From Sulfurimonas sp. (GTDB lineage: Bacteria; Campylobacterota; Campylobacteria; Campylobacterales; Sulfurimonadaceae): 21,318 bases of DNA. Shown here piece by piece: positions 9,161-17,042 of this stretch. The position numbers and the translations under genes were made by a program. Where the stretch lies: the NCBI GenBank assembly GCA_027056465.1, contig JALUKS010000179.1:1-21318 (forward strand), written 5' to 3'. The stretch's first letter is position 1. Each line of letters opens with the position of its first letter. The notes under the pieces are model-generated. The model worked only from the letters and a program-made list of their open reading frames with translations. It ran no database searches and was not told where the DNA came from.

Positions 9161-10132
9161 TTATACAACACCTGACTCAAATTGCTCGCGCATTTTCTGT
9201 TTCTCTGCTTCGCGTTTTGTTTTTGCCGCAAGTTTACCATGGTACTCTTTCACATCAAAGCCAAACCATAGTAAAATAGGACTCGCTACGAAAACTGAAG
9301 AGTAAGTACCGACAACGACACCAACAAGAAGTGTAAACGCGAACGGGTGAATAATCTCTCCACCAAACATAAAGAGTGTAAAGACCACAAAAAATGTCGT
9401 AAGTGAAGTAAGTGTAGTACGTGCTAATGTTCTTGTTACAGACTCGTTGATAGTCTCTTCAAGACCCATCAAACGATTTTTCGTTACACCCTCACGAATA
9501 CGGTCAAATACGATGATAGTATCATTAAGTGAGTATCCTAAAATAGTTAGAACTCCCGCTAAAACATCTAAGTTTACATCTATACTAAAGAGTGAGACCA
9601 TACCAAGAGCTATACTCACATCATGAACAAGTGCCACGATGGAAGCTACAGCGAAACGCCACTCAAACCTAAAAGCGACATAAATTAAGATACCTAAAAT
9701 AGCTAGGACTAAAGACATCATTCCTTTCTCTTTAAGCTCAGCACCTACAGTAGGACCGACTATATCCACACGTCGAACCTTAAAATCACCAGTACCCTTA
9801 AGCACTTGACGAGTTACATCACCTATATCTTTAGTAACACTCGCACTACTTGTTTTCATACGAATAACAACTTCATCAGGTTTACCAAACTCACTTATAG
9901 TTGCATTGTCAAAAAGCTTATCACTCTTAAGTGCTTCACGCATCTTCTCTATCGGTGCAGTTTTTGTGTACTTCACCTGCACAACCGTTCCACCTGCAAA
10001 GTCAATACCGTAATTAAGACCTTTTGTAAGTAAAACTCCGTAAGAAGCTAACACCATTACTATAGAAAAAGCAATCGCAAGCTTTGATTTTCCCATAAAA
10101 TCAAAGGTTCTTGTATATCTAAAAAATTCCAT
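9161..10132 (-). CDS. secF: Protein translocase subunit SecF
   Basis: Inner-membrane partner of SecD that uses the proton gradient to pull exported proteins through SecYEG. The 323 residues show a first membrane helix (about 17–36), the periplasmic-domain entry motif GIDFAGGTVVQVKY, and the C-terminal five-helix block containing GYSLNDTIIVFDRIRE (counterpart of the usual SINDTVVVFDRIRE) and SVTRTLARTTLTSLTTFFVV. The ATG at 10132 lies 2 nt after the secD stop with GGGG just upstream. SecD and SecF are separate proteins here, not fused. The C-terminal tail is short and charged. Confidence 0.97.
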   Translation of the reverse strand: MEFFRYTRTFDFMGKSKLAIAFSIVMVLASYGVLLTKGLNYGIDFAGGTVVQVKYTKTAPIEKMREALKSDKLFDNATISEFGKPDEVVIRMKTSSASVTKDIGDVTRQVLKGTGDFKVRRVDIVGPTVGAELKEKGMMSLVLAILGILIYVAFRFEWRFAVASIVALVHDVSIALGMVSLFSIDVNLDVLAGVLTILGYSLNDTIIVFDRIREGVTKNRLMGLEETINESVTRTLARTTLTSLTTFFVVFTLFMFGGEIIHPFAFTLLVGVVVGTYSSVFVASPILLWFGFDVKEYHGKLAAKTKREAEKQKMREQFESGVV

Positions 10133-10134
10133 AA

Positions 10135-11700
10135 TTACCCCTTAATCCCAAACCAAAGTTTATAATTTTTACTCTTGCCTATCTTCTCTTCAAGTAACTG
10201 GTAGATACCATGAGTACCAAGAATTGCCGTAAGCATAGAAGCCATAATACCGATACTCATAGTAACAGCGAAACCTTTAATAGCTCCCGTTCCATAAGCA
10301 TAGAGTACAACAGACGCAATAAGTGTCGTGATATTTGCGTCAAGGATAGCTCGCATCGCGTTTGCGTACCCTTCATCAATAGCCTTTTTCATAGCCTTAC
10401 CCTCATAGATAAGTTCACGAATACGCTCCGAGATGATAACATTTGCATCGACTGCCATACCAACTGTCAGGACAATACCTGCCATACCTGGTAGTGTCAG
10501 AGTCGCGCCAAAGAGACTCATAACAGCTAAGAGGATAAAGAGGTTTGCGATAAGTGCGATATTTGCAATCACACCAGCCATACGGTAGTAAACCATCATA
10601 AAGAGGATAACTAAGACAAATCCACCAATAAGTGCTATCATAGAAGCTTTAATACTATCAGCACCAAGACTAGGACCGACTGATCGTTTTTCCATCATAA
10701 AAATAGGTGCAAGTAGTGCCCCTGAACGAAGTGCAATCGCTAAATCTTTTGCCTCCATAACAGTATAGTTTCCACTTATCTGCCCAGAACCACCACCGAT
10801 ACGCTCGTTGATATTTGGAGCAGAATATACCTTGCCATCGAGAACAACTGCTAGACGTTTGCCTACATTTTTCCCTGTAAAGTCACCAAATATATCTGCA
10901 CCCTCTGCGTTTAACTTGAAGTTAATAAGAGGACGGTTGTTTTTATCAAATCCCATATTTGCATCTGTAAGCATACCACCATCTAGGATAGGAATCTCAT
11001 GCACAAGGTATTTAATAGCTGGATTTTTTGCATCACTCAAGATAATATCGCCATACTCAGCAGCATCTGATTCACTCATATTGTAAACGCGAGCATTTCT
11101 ATCTTCATCAACAGCCATAAGCTCAAGCTTTGCTGCACGACTGATAAGCTCACGAGCGCGTTGCTCATCTGCTTGAGACTTGATACCAGCCAACTCTACG
11201 AGGATTTTATCTTTACCCTGTTTTGCGACAACTGGTTCAGAAAGTCCAAACTGGTCTAAACGGTTACGAATAGTCTCTATAGCTTGACTGATAGCCTCTT
11301 GTTTTGTTTTTTTCATCTCTTCTGGAGTAAGAGTTAGCGAAATAATAGAACCGTTTTTTGAGATAACAGAACCCTCTATCTTTTTGAAAAAAACATCAAA
11401 CTTAGCACTATCATCACTATCAAGAATTTCAAACTTTACACTAGAATCATCAAAAGTAAGTCCATCTATGAGAATGTCATTACGCTCTGCAAAGTGCTTA
11501 ATACTTGCTGTAATAGACTTAATACGAGACTTTGTAGCCTCTTCAGTCTTTACACCAAGAAGCATATGTAGCCCACCTTGAAGATCAAGACCTAGCGTTA
11601 TCTTCTTTCCTGTCTCACTCTGAGTGAGAGAAGGAATAGAAAAAACTACACCAAAAACTATCGCTAATGCGAATATAACTATGCGATAATTAAGCTTCAT
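10135..11700 (-). CDS. secD: Protein translocase subunit SecD
   Basis: Inner-membrane RND-like subunit assisting late steps of Sec export and release of substrates into the periplasm. Seen: an N-terminal helix followed by LGLDLQGGLHMLLGV, the P1 head region containing LNAEGADIFGDFTGKNVGKRLAVVLDGKVYSAP-type sequence in separate blocks, ALRSGALLAPI, and GMAVDANVIISERIRE in the membrane block. I chose ATG at 11700 (521 residues, starting MKLNYRIVIF) because the open frame upstream begins only with a TTG at 11718 inside yajC. With this start, secD overlaps the end of yajC by 11 nt and secF follows after 2 nt, so translation is probably coupled. Confidence 0.96.
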   Translation of the reverse strand: MKLNYRIVIFALAIVFGVVFSIPSLTQSETGKKITLGLDLQGGLHMLLGVKTEEATKSRIKSITASIKHFAERNDILIDGLTFDDSSVKFEILDSDDSAKFDVFFKKIEGSVISKNGSIISLTLTPEEMKKTKQEAISQAIETIRNRLDQFGLSEPVVAKQGKDKILVELAGIKSQADEQRARELISRAAKLELMAVDEDRNARVYNMSESDAAEYGDIILSDAKNPAIKYLVHEIPILDGGMLTDANMGFDKNNRPLINFKLNAEGADIFGDFTGKNVGKRLAVVLDGKVYSAPNINERIGGGSGQISGNYTVMEAKDLAIALRSGALLAPIFMMEKRSVGPSLGADSIKASMIALIGGFVLVILFMMVYYRMAGVIANIALIANLFILLAVMSLFGATLTLPGMAGIVLTVGMAVDANVIISERIRELIYEGKAMKKAIDEGYANAMRAILDANITTLIASVVLYAYGTGAIKGFAVTMSIGIMASMLTAILGTHGIYQLLEEKIGKSKNYKLWFGIKG

Positions 11701-11956
11701 CCTCGTACTTCTTTGCAATGGAATCTTTTATGATTTTAGTGATAGTATCATCATTCATCTTCACAGTTAAGAATTTCTCTTCTACTTTGTGAACAACTAC
11801 GATAAAACCACCATTTGTGACTACTTTATCACCTTTTTTAAGTGCTTCTAGCATTGCTTGTTTAGCTTTTGCTTCATTTTGCTGTGGGCGAATAATCACA
11901 AAATACATAATTGCAATTAAAAATACGAATGGTAAGAGTTGAGAAACGATTTGCAT
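11690..11956 (-). CDS. yajC: Preprotein translocase accessory subunit YajC
   Basis: A small single-pass inner-membrane protein of 88 residues that associates with SecDF. It shows the family pattern: an N-terminal helix ending in MYFVIIRPQQ, followed by a cytoplasmic beta domain with ALKKGDKVVTNGGFIVVV. The ATG at 11956 is preferred over the TTG one codon upstream because AAGGAAG lies about seven bases before it. It is the first gene of the long minus-strand operon; a TATAAT lies about 33 nt upstream. The stop is inside the secD start region. Confidence 0.95.
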   Translation of the reverse strand: MQIVSQLLPFVFLIAIMYFVIIRPQQNEAKAKQAMLEALKKGDKVVTNGGFIVVVHKVEEKFLTVKMNDDTITKIIKDSIAKKYEDEA

Positions 11957-11988
11957 CAATAACTTCCTTGGTTAATAAAATTGTGGCA

Positions 11989-11994
11989 ATTATA
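11989..11994 (-). promoter_or_regulatory. -10 box for the yajC–secDF–leuS–mfd operon
   Basis: The minus strand reads TGTATAAT, a perfect -10 box with an adjoining TG, 33 nt from the yajC start codon. No good -35 is visible, as usual for sigma-70 promoters of Campylobacterota. It is the only clear promoter candidate upstream of ten tightly packed genes. Prediction from sequence only. Confidence 0.6.
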
Positions 11995-12001
11995 CAAAAG
12001 T

Positions 12002-12007
12002 TATACT
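12002..12007 (+). promoter_or_regulatory. -10 box for lnt
   Basis: TATACT lies 32 nt before the lnt ATG and diverges from the yajC promoter, with the two -10 boxes only a few bases apart. Simultaneous use of both may be limited by steric competition (inference). Confidence 0.45.
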
Positions 12008-12038
12008 AATAGTCGCATAAAAAGTGTACAATTTCATT

Positions 12039-13247
12039 ATGAATAACATTTTAAAAACATTTTTACTCGGTCTTCTTACGGCGACACTCTTTAGTGCCTT
12101 TATCTATTTTGCAGAGTATAACCTTACTAATAAGTTTGTAAATACTCTTTTTGGGCTTGCTTCACTTGCACTTTTTCTTTATATACCTAAACGTAGCATA
12201 CTTATAGCTGGTTTTTTCATAGGACTTTTTTGGTTCTACTGGATAGGGTATAGTTTTAAGTATCAAGGTGTTGGCTATATGACTCCTATCATCACTATCG
12301 CTTTTGGATTTATCTATCTTCTTTTCTTTTTACCTCTCTACTTTACTGATAAAGCTTATATCAGAGCAATACTTCTCTTTGGTTTGAGTTTTTTTGAGCC
12401 TTTTCATTGGAACTGGTTGCAGATTGAGCTTATATTTGTTGATAGTTATATTGGCGTTTATAAGTACCAACTTATTGCAGTTTTACTCGCCCTCTCTCTT
12501 CCTCAACTCATAAAAGATAGAAGATATAAGTTTGCACCACTTCTTTTACTCCTTATAACTATTAACTACGGCTACCCTAAACAAGAGAATGCACCACTCA
12601 AAATAAAACTTGTTAATAGCGATATAAAACAGGATTACAAATGGACTAGAGCAGCACAAATACCAACTATTAGATATATTTACACTGAAATACAAAAAGC
12701 AAAAGCTAAAAAGTATGATGTCATTCTCTTTCCTGAGTCTGTTTTCCCACTCTATCTAAATAAAAATCCTTATCTTATCAAGGAGTTAGAGAAGCTATCG
12801 CATAGTATTGTTATCGTTGCAGGGGGATTACTTCAAGAGAATGGTGCAAGTTATAATGCAACTTACAAGTTTGAAGATGGCAAATATGTAATAGCAAAAA
12901 AACTGGTTCTTGTTCCTTTTGGAGAGTATATTCCCCTCCCTAAGTTTGCTCGAAAGTTCATAAACGATACTTTTTTCAAAGGTGAAAGTGATTTTCATAC
13001 AGCAGATGCCCCTACTGATTTCATTATAAAAGGAGTGAAGTTTAGAAATGCCATCTGCTACGAGGCGACATGTGCAGAGCTTTATAAGGGGGATGTAAAA
13101 TATATGCTAGCCACAAGTAATAATGCATGGTTCGCCCCATCTATAGAACCAACACTACAAAACCTACTTATGAAATACTATGCAAGAAAGAGTGGAGTGA
13201 CTATCTATCACTCAGCAAACTATAAAGGAAGTGGTATTGTAAAGTAA
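12039..13247 (+). CDS. lnt: Apolipoprotein N-acyltransferase
   Basis: Inner-membrane enzyme that adds the third acyl chain to the N-terminal cysteine of lipoproteins. The first half (about residues 1–180) holds a bundle of membrane helices; the second is a nitrilase-fold domain. The catalytic triad is present in order: Glu in FPESVF (E233), Lys three residues before LVPFGEYIPLP (K288), and the nucleophile Cys in RNAICYE (C340), followed by SNNAWF. I start at ATG 12039 (402 residues) because the frame extends upstream only to a GTG five codons earlier. No clear Shine-Dalgarno is visible. It is shorter than E. coli Lnt and ends soon after the nitrilase domain, so the C-terminal membrane helix seems absent. 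It is divergent from the Sec operon and convergent with the wzz-like gene. Confidence 0.92.
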   Translation: MNNILKTFLLGLLTATLFSAFIYFAEYNLTNKFVNTLFGLASLALFLYIPKRSILIAGFFIGLFWFYWIGYSFKYQGVGYMTPIITIAFGFIYLLFFLPLYFTDKAYIRAILLFGLSFFEPFHWNWLQIELIFVDSYIGVYKYQLIAVLLALSLPQLIKDRRYKFAPLLLLLITINYGYPKQENAPLKIKLVNSDIKQDYKWTRAAQIPTIRYIYTEIQKAKAKKYDVILFPESVFPLYLNKNPYLIKELEKLSHSIVIVAGGLLQENGASYNATYKFEDGKYVIAKKLVLVPFGEYIPLPKFARKFINDTFFKGESDFHTADAPTDFIIKGVKFRNAICYEATCAELYKGDVKYMLATSNNAWFAPSIEPTLQNLLMKYYARKSGVTIYHSANYKGSGIVK

Positions 13248-13264
13248 GTAAATATTTACTTACT
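13243..13264. repeat. Perfect 22-bp palindrome covering both convergent stop codons
   Basis: Two 11-nt arms (AGTAAGTAAAT and ATTTACTTACT) are exact reverse complements with no spacer. The lnt stop TAA (13245–13247) is in the left arm and the Wzz-gene stop (13256–13258, minus) in the right arm, each in the context AAG-TAA. It could act as a weak bidirectional terminator, but the stem is A/T-rich. A pyrimidine-rich stretch follows on the plus strand only. Confidence 0.6.
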
Positions 13265-14191
13265 CTCTTCTTCCTCTTTACTCCCTTTTATAAATTCTAA
13301 AAAGAAGACTAAAAAGACACCTAAGATAATACTTGTAATAAAAGAAACTATTAGGATTAAAGCACGTTTTGGCTTACTTTTATCTCTTATGTAAGCTGGG
13401 GTAGCAGCCGTTAAGACATCACACTGATAGTACTTCTTAGACTTCATCATCACTTTCTCTTTAAGAATACTCGAAACCATACCAGAGATACTTTGACGGA
13501 GTTCAAAACTCTCAGCTTTATTAAGTTCTTTTTCAAAATAACCTAACTTACGATTAATAATTTGAAGGTTATTTTTCACTAAGTACTCACTTGCATCATG
13601 TAAAAATGCTTTGACTATGATAGGTGAAAATTTTCTATCGCTATCACTATAAGAAACTGTGATTAGCCCTGATTTTTTATCAGCACTTATGGACATATTT
13701 TTTTTGATATTTTTAATAATGAGAAAATCTTCTTTCTCTAAATCTTTTTCTTTATCTTCATTAGGAGAGGATTTAAAAAGATCATAAACACCACGAAACC
13801 CTAGTGCAAAGACATAGTTTTTATCTCTATCTGCATCTTCATAATACACATCAAACTTATTCCTGACAACAAACTTTTTCATAAAGTCATAATTATCTAA
13901 TAAAGAGTTAAATGCGACATCAGGTGTCATACTCCCACCACCGCCAATACTGATACCAGCCATAGCAGCAAGTCCACCTAAACCACCAAGACCACCAGCT
14001 TTACTTTCCGTAGGAATAAGCACCGTTTGAGACTTATATACATTTGGTAATTTTAAAGCATACACAAGAGTAAATATCACTACAACTGTCGTAATGATAG
14101 CAATAATTTTTTTACCCTTTAAAATTGTCTGCCATAACTCTCGTAAATCTATCTCATCCTCTTCTATGAGGTTTGTCTCTTGAGTATTCAT
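13256..14191 (-). CDS. Wzz-family polysaccharide chain-length / co-polymerase protein
   Basis: An inner-membrane protein of 311 residues with the Wzz arrangement: a short acidic cytoplasmic N-terminus containing IDLRELWQTILKGKK, a first membrane helix (about 28–47), a periplasmic domain beginning YKSQTVLIP, and a second helix near the end (about 278–300) with a basic-acidic tail. A glycine-rich segment (about 66–87) follows the first strand. No Walker motifs or C-terminal tyrosine kinase are seen, so it is not a Wzc-type kinase. Its ATG overlaps the stop of the upstream SLBB gene by one base, so the two are surely co-translated and likely act together in O-antigen, capsule or exopolysaccharide length control and export. 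The exact polymer cannot be told. Confidence 0.88.
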   Translation of the reverse strand: MNTQETNLIEEDEIDLRELWQTILKGKKIIAIITTVVVIFTLVYALKLPNVYKSQTVLIPTESKAGGLGGLGGLAAMAGISIGGGGSMTPDVAFNSLLDNYDFMKKFVVRNKFDVYYEDADRDKNYVFALGFRGVYDLFKSSPNEDKEKDLEKEDFLIIKNIKKNMSISADKKSGLITVSYSDSDRKFSPIIVKAFLHDASEYLVKNNLQIINRKLGYFEKELNKAESFELRQSISGMVSSILKEKVMMKSKKYYQCDVLTAATPAYIRDKSKPKRALILIVSFITSIILGVFLVFFLEFIKGSKEEEESK

Positions 14192-16944
14192 TATAGAACA
14201 CCTAATGTATTCATTGTTGCAGCAGTAATGGCAAATGAAGCTAAAATTTTAGAAACACTATCCCAAACTTCAAGTTGATTATACTCTTTGATATAAAGAG
14301 GAACTACAACAGTATCACCCTTTTGGATATCTGCATAAGAGCTAAATATCCACCAACCACTAACAATAGGTTCACTTGTTCCATCAGCATGAATGACATA
14401 GACACTACTTTCATCTGCACCTTGTGAAAATCCACTCGCTAACTTAATATAATCTTCCCCATCTAAATCATCATTGTAGACAAATGAAGTTGGATTAAAT
14501 ACTTCTCCAAACACAGTTACAGTATCCATTTGAGATGGTATCGTTATTGTATCTTGATCTTTTAAAACTAGATTATATTTTCCCTCTTCTAGTTTTGTAA
14601 TATTTCTATCCATAACTATACTGACACGTCCAAGTGGAGTATATTTTTCTGCCTCAGTCATTACTTCATCAAGCTTTGCTGTTGATGTCACTGAGGCTTT
14701 TTTTGCATTTGCAGGCATAGCATTAAAAAGAGCAAGTTTGCGTTTGAGACGTGCGAGGTTACTTTTATACTCACTCTGTTGTCTTTTTCGTATACTTTCA
14801 CGTGTAAATACAGTTCCCTCAACAAAGGCATTATCTGTAAATCCTCCGGCTCTCTCTATGACACTACTTATCTTCTCTCCACTCTCAATAGAGTATGTAC
14901 CAGGGAACTTCACCTCACCCTTAAGTATCACACTTCTGTTTTCATTCCATTTCGGAATTTTAAAAATGCGTACTTCATCATAAGCTTGAAGTTTAATATC
15001 GCTAAAAGGCTGTTTCGTAGTGTCAATCTTAAGAATAGTACGGACTCTCTCTTCATTTTTATCTAGTTTGTATCTTACTATCTCTATGTTACGATTATAA
15101 GCTTTTTGAGTAAGCCCACCAGCCATATTTACTAAATCAGCTACACTCATATTTTGCTCATAAGAGACAGAGATAGGTTTTATAACTTCTCCTCTAATCG
15201 TAACAGGCTCAAGTAAATGTGTATTGTAGTAGTCAAACACTTCTATCTCATCATAAGCATTCAGAACTGTATCACCTTGGCTTTTGAGTGAATAAAAAGT
15301 AGTTTTTGGCATAAAGTCTTTTGTGGCATAGGTTGTCACACGTACTTTATCATCGAGAACACCATTAATTCCAGAAGCATTAAGAGCATCTTGAATTGTC
15401 ATGCCTGCTATGTACTGTAACTTTCCTGCTTTTATAAGTGGTGTTCCTTTTGTGGTTATATATGAGTTTGTGTATATATCATTAAAAGCATAGATAAACA
15501 GCTCATCATTTGCAGAGAGTTGTACTCTTTTCTTTCCACTTATCACATCTAAGATATTAAATGATGTACTACTATACTGTAAATCTTTTCCATAATGTTT
15601 TATAAGTCCATACTCAAAATATGTATTTGGCAGAAAGAACTTCTCTTTTCCATTTTTCAAGACTTCTTTAAAAAAAGCATTCAAAGTATGTTCTTTGTTA
15701 AGGTTGTATGCACCTGGTCTAATAACATTTCCATATACATTGATACTATTTTTTGAGGTAAAATCAAGTGGATAGATATAGACTCTATCCCCATCTTTCA
15801 TTGTGAAGTTTTTACTCTTATTATATGCTACTTTATATGTTTTCTGTTTAGCATTATTATCATAACGGCTAATTTTGATCTCAGCTTTAGAAGCATCTGG
15901 TCTCATACCACCAGCATAATCTATAAGAGATTTTAGTGTCTCTTTTCCTTTGAGCTCAAAAATTGCTCTATTATTCACAGCACCATTTATACTTACTAAC
16001 TTTTTCGCCTTCTTGATAATGACTATATCTCCATGTTTTAAAAGCACGGTATCAAAAGGTTTACCCCTAAAAAGTAGATCATAAAAATCAAGGTGGGCTA
16101 TTACTTTAGAGCCTCGTTTTACTATTATATCTCTTACTGATGCACTTTTACGTATCCCTTTAGAGACTATTAGAAGATCTTTTACTGTTGCAAATGATGA
16201 GAGATTATAAAGACCTGGATACTTTACATCACCTATCAGTGTTACTTGAATCGTACTATACTTGTCTATATTAACATCAAAATCACTCATCTGAAAGTGT
16301 TTTTTTAGACTCTCTATCAGAGACTTTTTCGCATTTATAAACTTCATACCACCAAGTTTAATGGGACCAATATATGCTAAGTCTATTGTTCCGTTACTTT
16401 TAATTTTTACAGAATATGATTTATCTCTATCACCATAAACATGGATATGTATTCTATCCCCTACTGACATTATATAATCATCAGGTGTGGGTAAGGAAGA
16501 TGAGTCTAACTTGTTCTTATTTGCATAAAAAGAGAGAGAGTAGCGATTAAGTTTCCCGTAAGAGCTACTCTGTTGCTTGGATTTAAGTGAGTTTAGTACT
16601 GCTCTATTAGACTTATAGGTAAATGGTTTGATATTTTTTACCAATTTTTCTTTCTTCGTAGCACTATTTTTAGTATTTTTATTACTATCTACAGTTGTAT
16701 CAATATTATTATAAACAATACTTGTATTATCTTCACTCTTCTTATTTACATCTAAAGAGTTCTCGGCAAGTTTCTGCTTCACTTCGCTCAGTGTCACACC
16801 TTTTTCAGCCATCGCAGCTTTTGCTTGTGGTGTATTGAGAAGTCCGGGGTTTTGGGCAACTGCCTGTTTTACTTGAGCCAAAGATGGCTCTGCAAAGGCA
16901 AGTGTTATTGTTGTAAACAACAGTAGTAGTATACGTGGTAACAT
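14191..16944 (-). CDS. Large Wza-like polysaccharide export protein with about seven SLBB repeats
   Basis: A predicted secreted protein of 917 residues. A signal peptide (residues 1–18, cleavage near AFA/EP) lacks a lipobox. A low-complexity Lys/Asn/Ser-rich linker precedes the polysaccharide-export domain, which starts at DDYIMSVGDRIHIHVYGD (about 155) and runs to about 230. Repeated SLBB units, recognised by a G(x)V..PG.Y... strand and a later hydrophobic-AGG motif, lie near 231–277, 316–362, 400–450, 495–540, 580–625, 670–715 and 808–852; the fourth is weakest. A hydrophobic C-terminal helix (about 890–917) could insert in the outer membrane. It is far longer than E. coli Wza, which has two main SLBB units. 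ATG 16944 has AAGGAT four bases upstream. It forms a two-gene operon with the Wzz-like gene. Confidence 0.9.
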   Translation of the reverse strand: MLPRILLLLFTTITLAFAEPSLAQVKQAVAQNPGLLNTPQAKAAMAEKGVTLSEVKQKLAENSLDVNKKSEDNTSIVYNNIDTTVDSNKNTKNSATKKEKLVKNIKPFTYKSNRAVLNSLKSKQQSSSYGKLNRYSLSFYANKNKLDSSSLPTPDDYIMSVGDRIHIHVYGDRDKSYSVKIKSNGTIDLAYIGPIKLGGMKFINAKKSLIESLKKHFQMSDFDVNIDKYSTIQVTLIGDVKYPGLYNLSSFATVKDLLIVSKGIRKSASVRDIIVKRGSKVIAHLDFYDLLFRGKPFDTVLLKHGDIVIIKKAKKLVSINGAVNNRAIFELKGKETLKSLIDYAGGMRPDASKAEIKISRYDNNAKQKTYKVAYNKSKNFTMKDGDRVYIYPLDFTSKNSINVYGNVIRPGAYNLNKEHTLNAFFKEVLKNGKEKFFLPNTYFEYGLIKHYGKDLQYSSTSFNILDVISGKKRVQLSANDELFIYAFNDIYTNSYITTKGTPLIKAGKLQYIAGMTIQDALNASGINGVLDDKVRVTTYATKDFMPKTTFYSLKSQGDTVLNAYDEIEVFDYYNTHLLEPVTIRGEVIKPISVSYEQNMSVADLVNMAGGLTQKAYNRNIEIVRYKLDKNEERVRTILKIDTTKQPFSDIKLQAYDEVRIFKIPKWNENRSVILKGEVKFPGTYSIESGEKISSVIERAGGFTDNAFVEGTVFTRESIRKRQQSEYKSNLARLKRKLALFNAMPANAKKASVTSTAKLDEVMTEAEKYTPLGRVSIVMDRNITKLEEGKYNLVLKDQDTITIPSQMDTVTVFGEVFNPTSFVYNDDLDGEDYIKLASGFSQGADESSVYVIHADGTSEPIVSGWWIFSSYADIQKGDTVVVPLYIKEYNQLEVWDSVSKILASFAITAATMNTLGVL

Positions 16945-16967
16945 AGATATCCTTAAAAAATTTTCTT

Positions 16968-16973
16968 ATTATA
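16968..16973 (-). promoter_or_regulatory. -10 box for the SLBB–wzz operon
   Basis: TATAAT on the minus strand lies 23 nt upstream of the SLBB-protein start codon. A second TATAAT at 16985–16990 (minus) is an alternative. No convincing -35 is seen. Confidence 0.5.
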
Positions 16974-17007
16974 GGCAAATCTTTATTATAAGTTTGTTAA
17001 ACTTAGC

Positions 17008-17013
17008 TATAAT
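17008..17013 (+). promoter_or_regulatory. -10 box for ppk1
   Basis: TATAAT lies 29 nt before the ppk1 ATG. The gene has AGG about ten bases upstream of its start. The promoter diverges from that of the polysaccharide-export pair. I see no PhoB-like direct repeats in the short space. Confidence 0.5.
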
Positions 17014-17042
17014 GTAGTAAATAAATTATAGGTGTTTACTTT

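Noticed and set aside
11701..11718. Longer secD starting at TTG 11718
   Set aside because: It adds six codons inside yajC from a weak start. ATG at 11700 gives the usual SecD N-terminus.
12024..12038. Longer lnt starting at GTG 12024
   Set aside because: An ATG five codons on gives the expected N-terminus before the first membrane helix, and no ribosome site favours the GTG.
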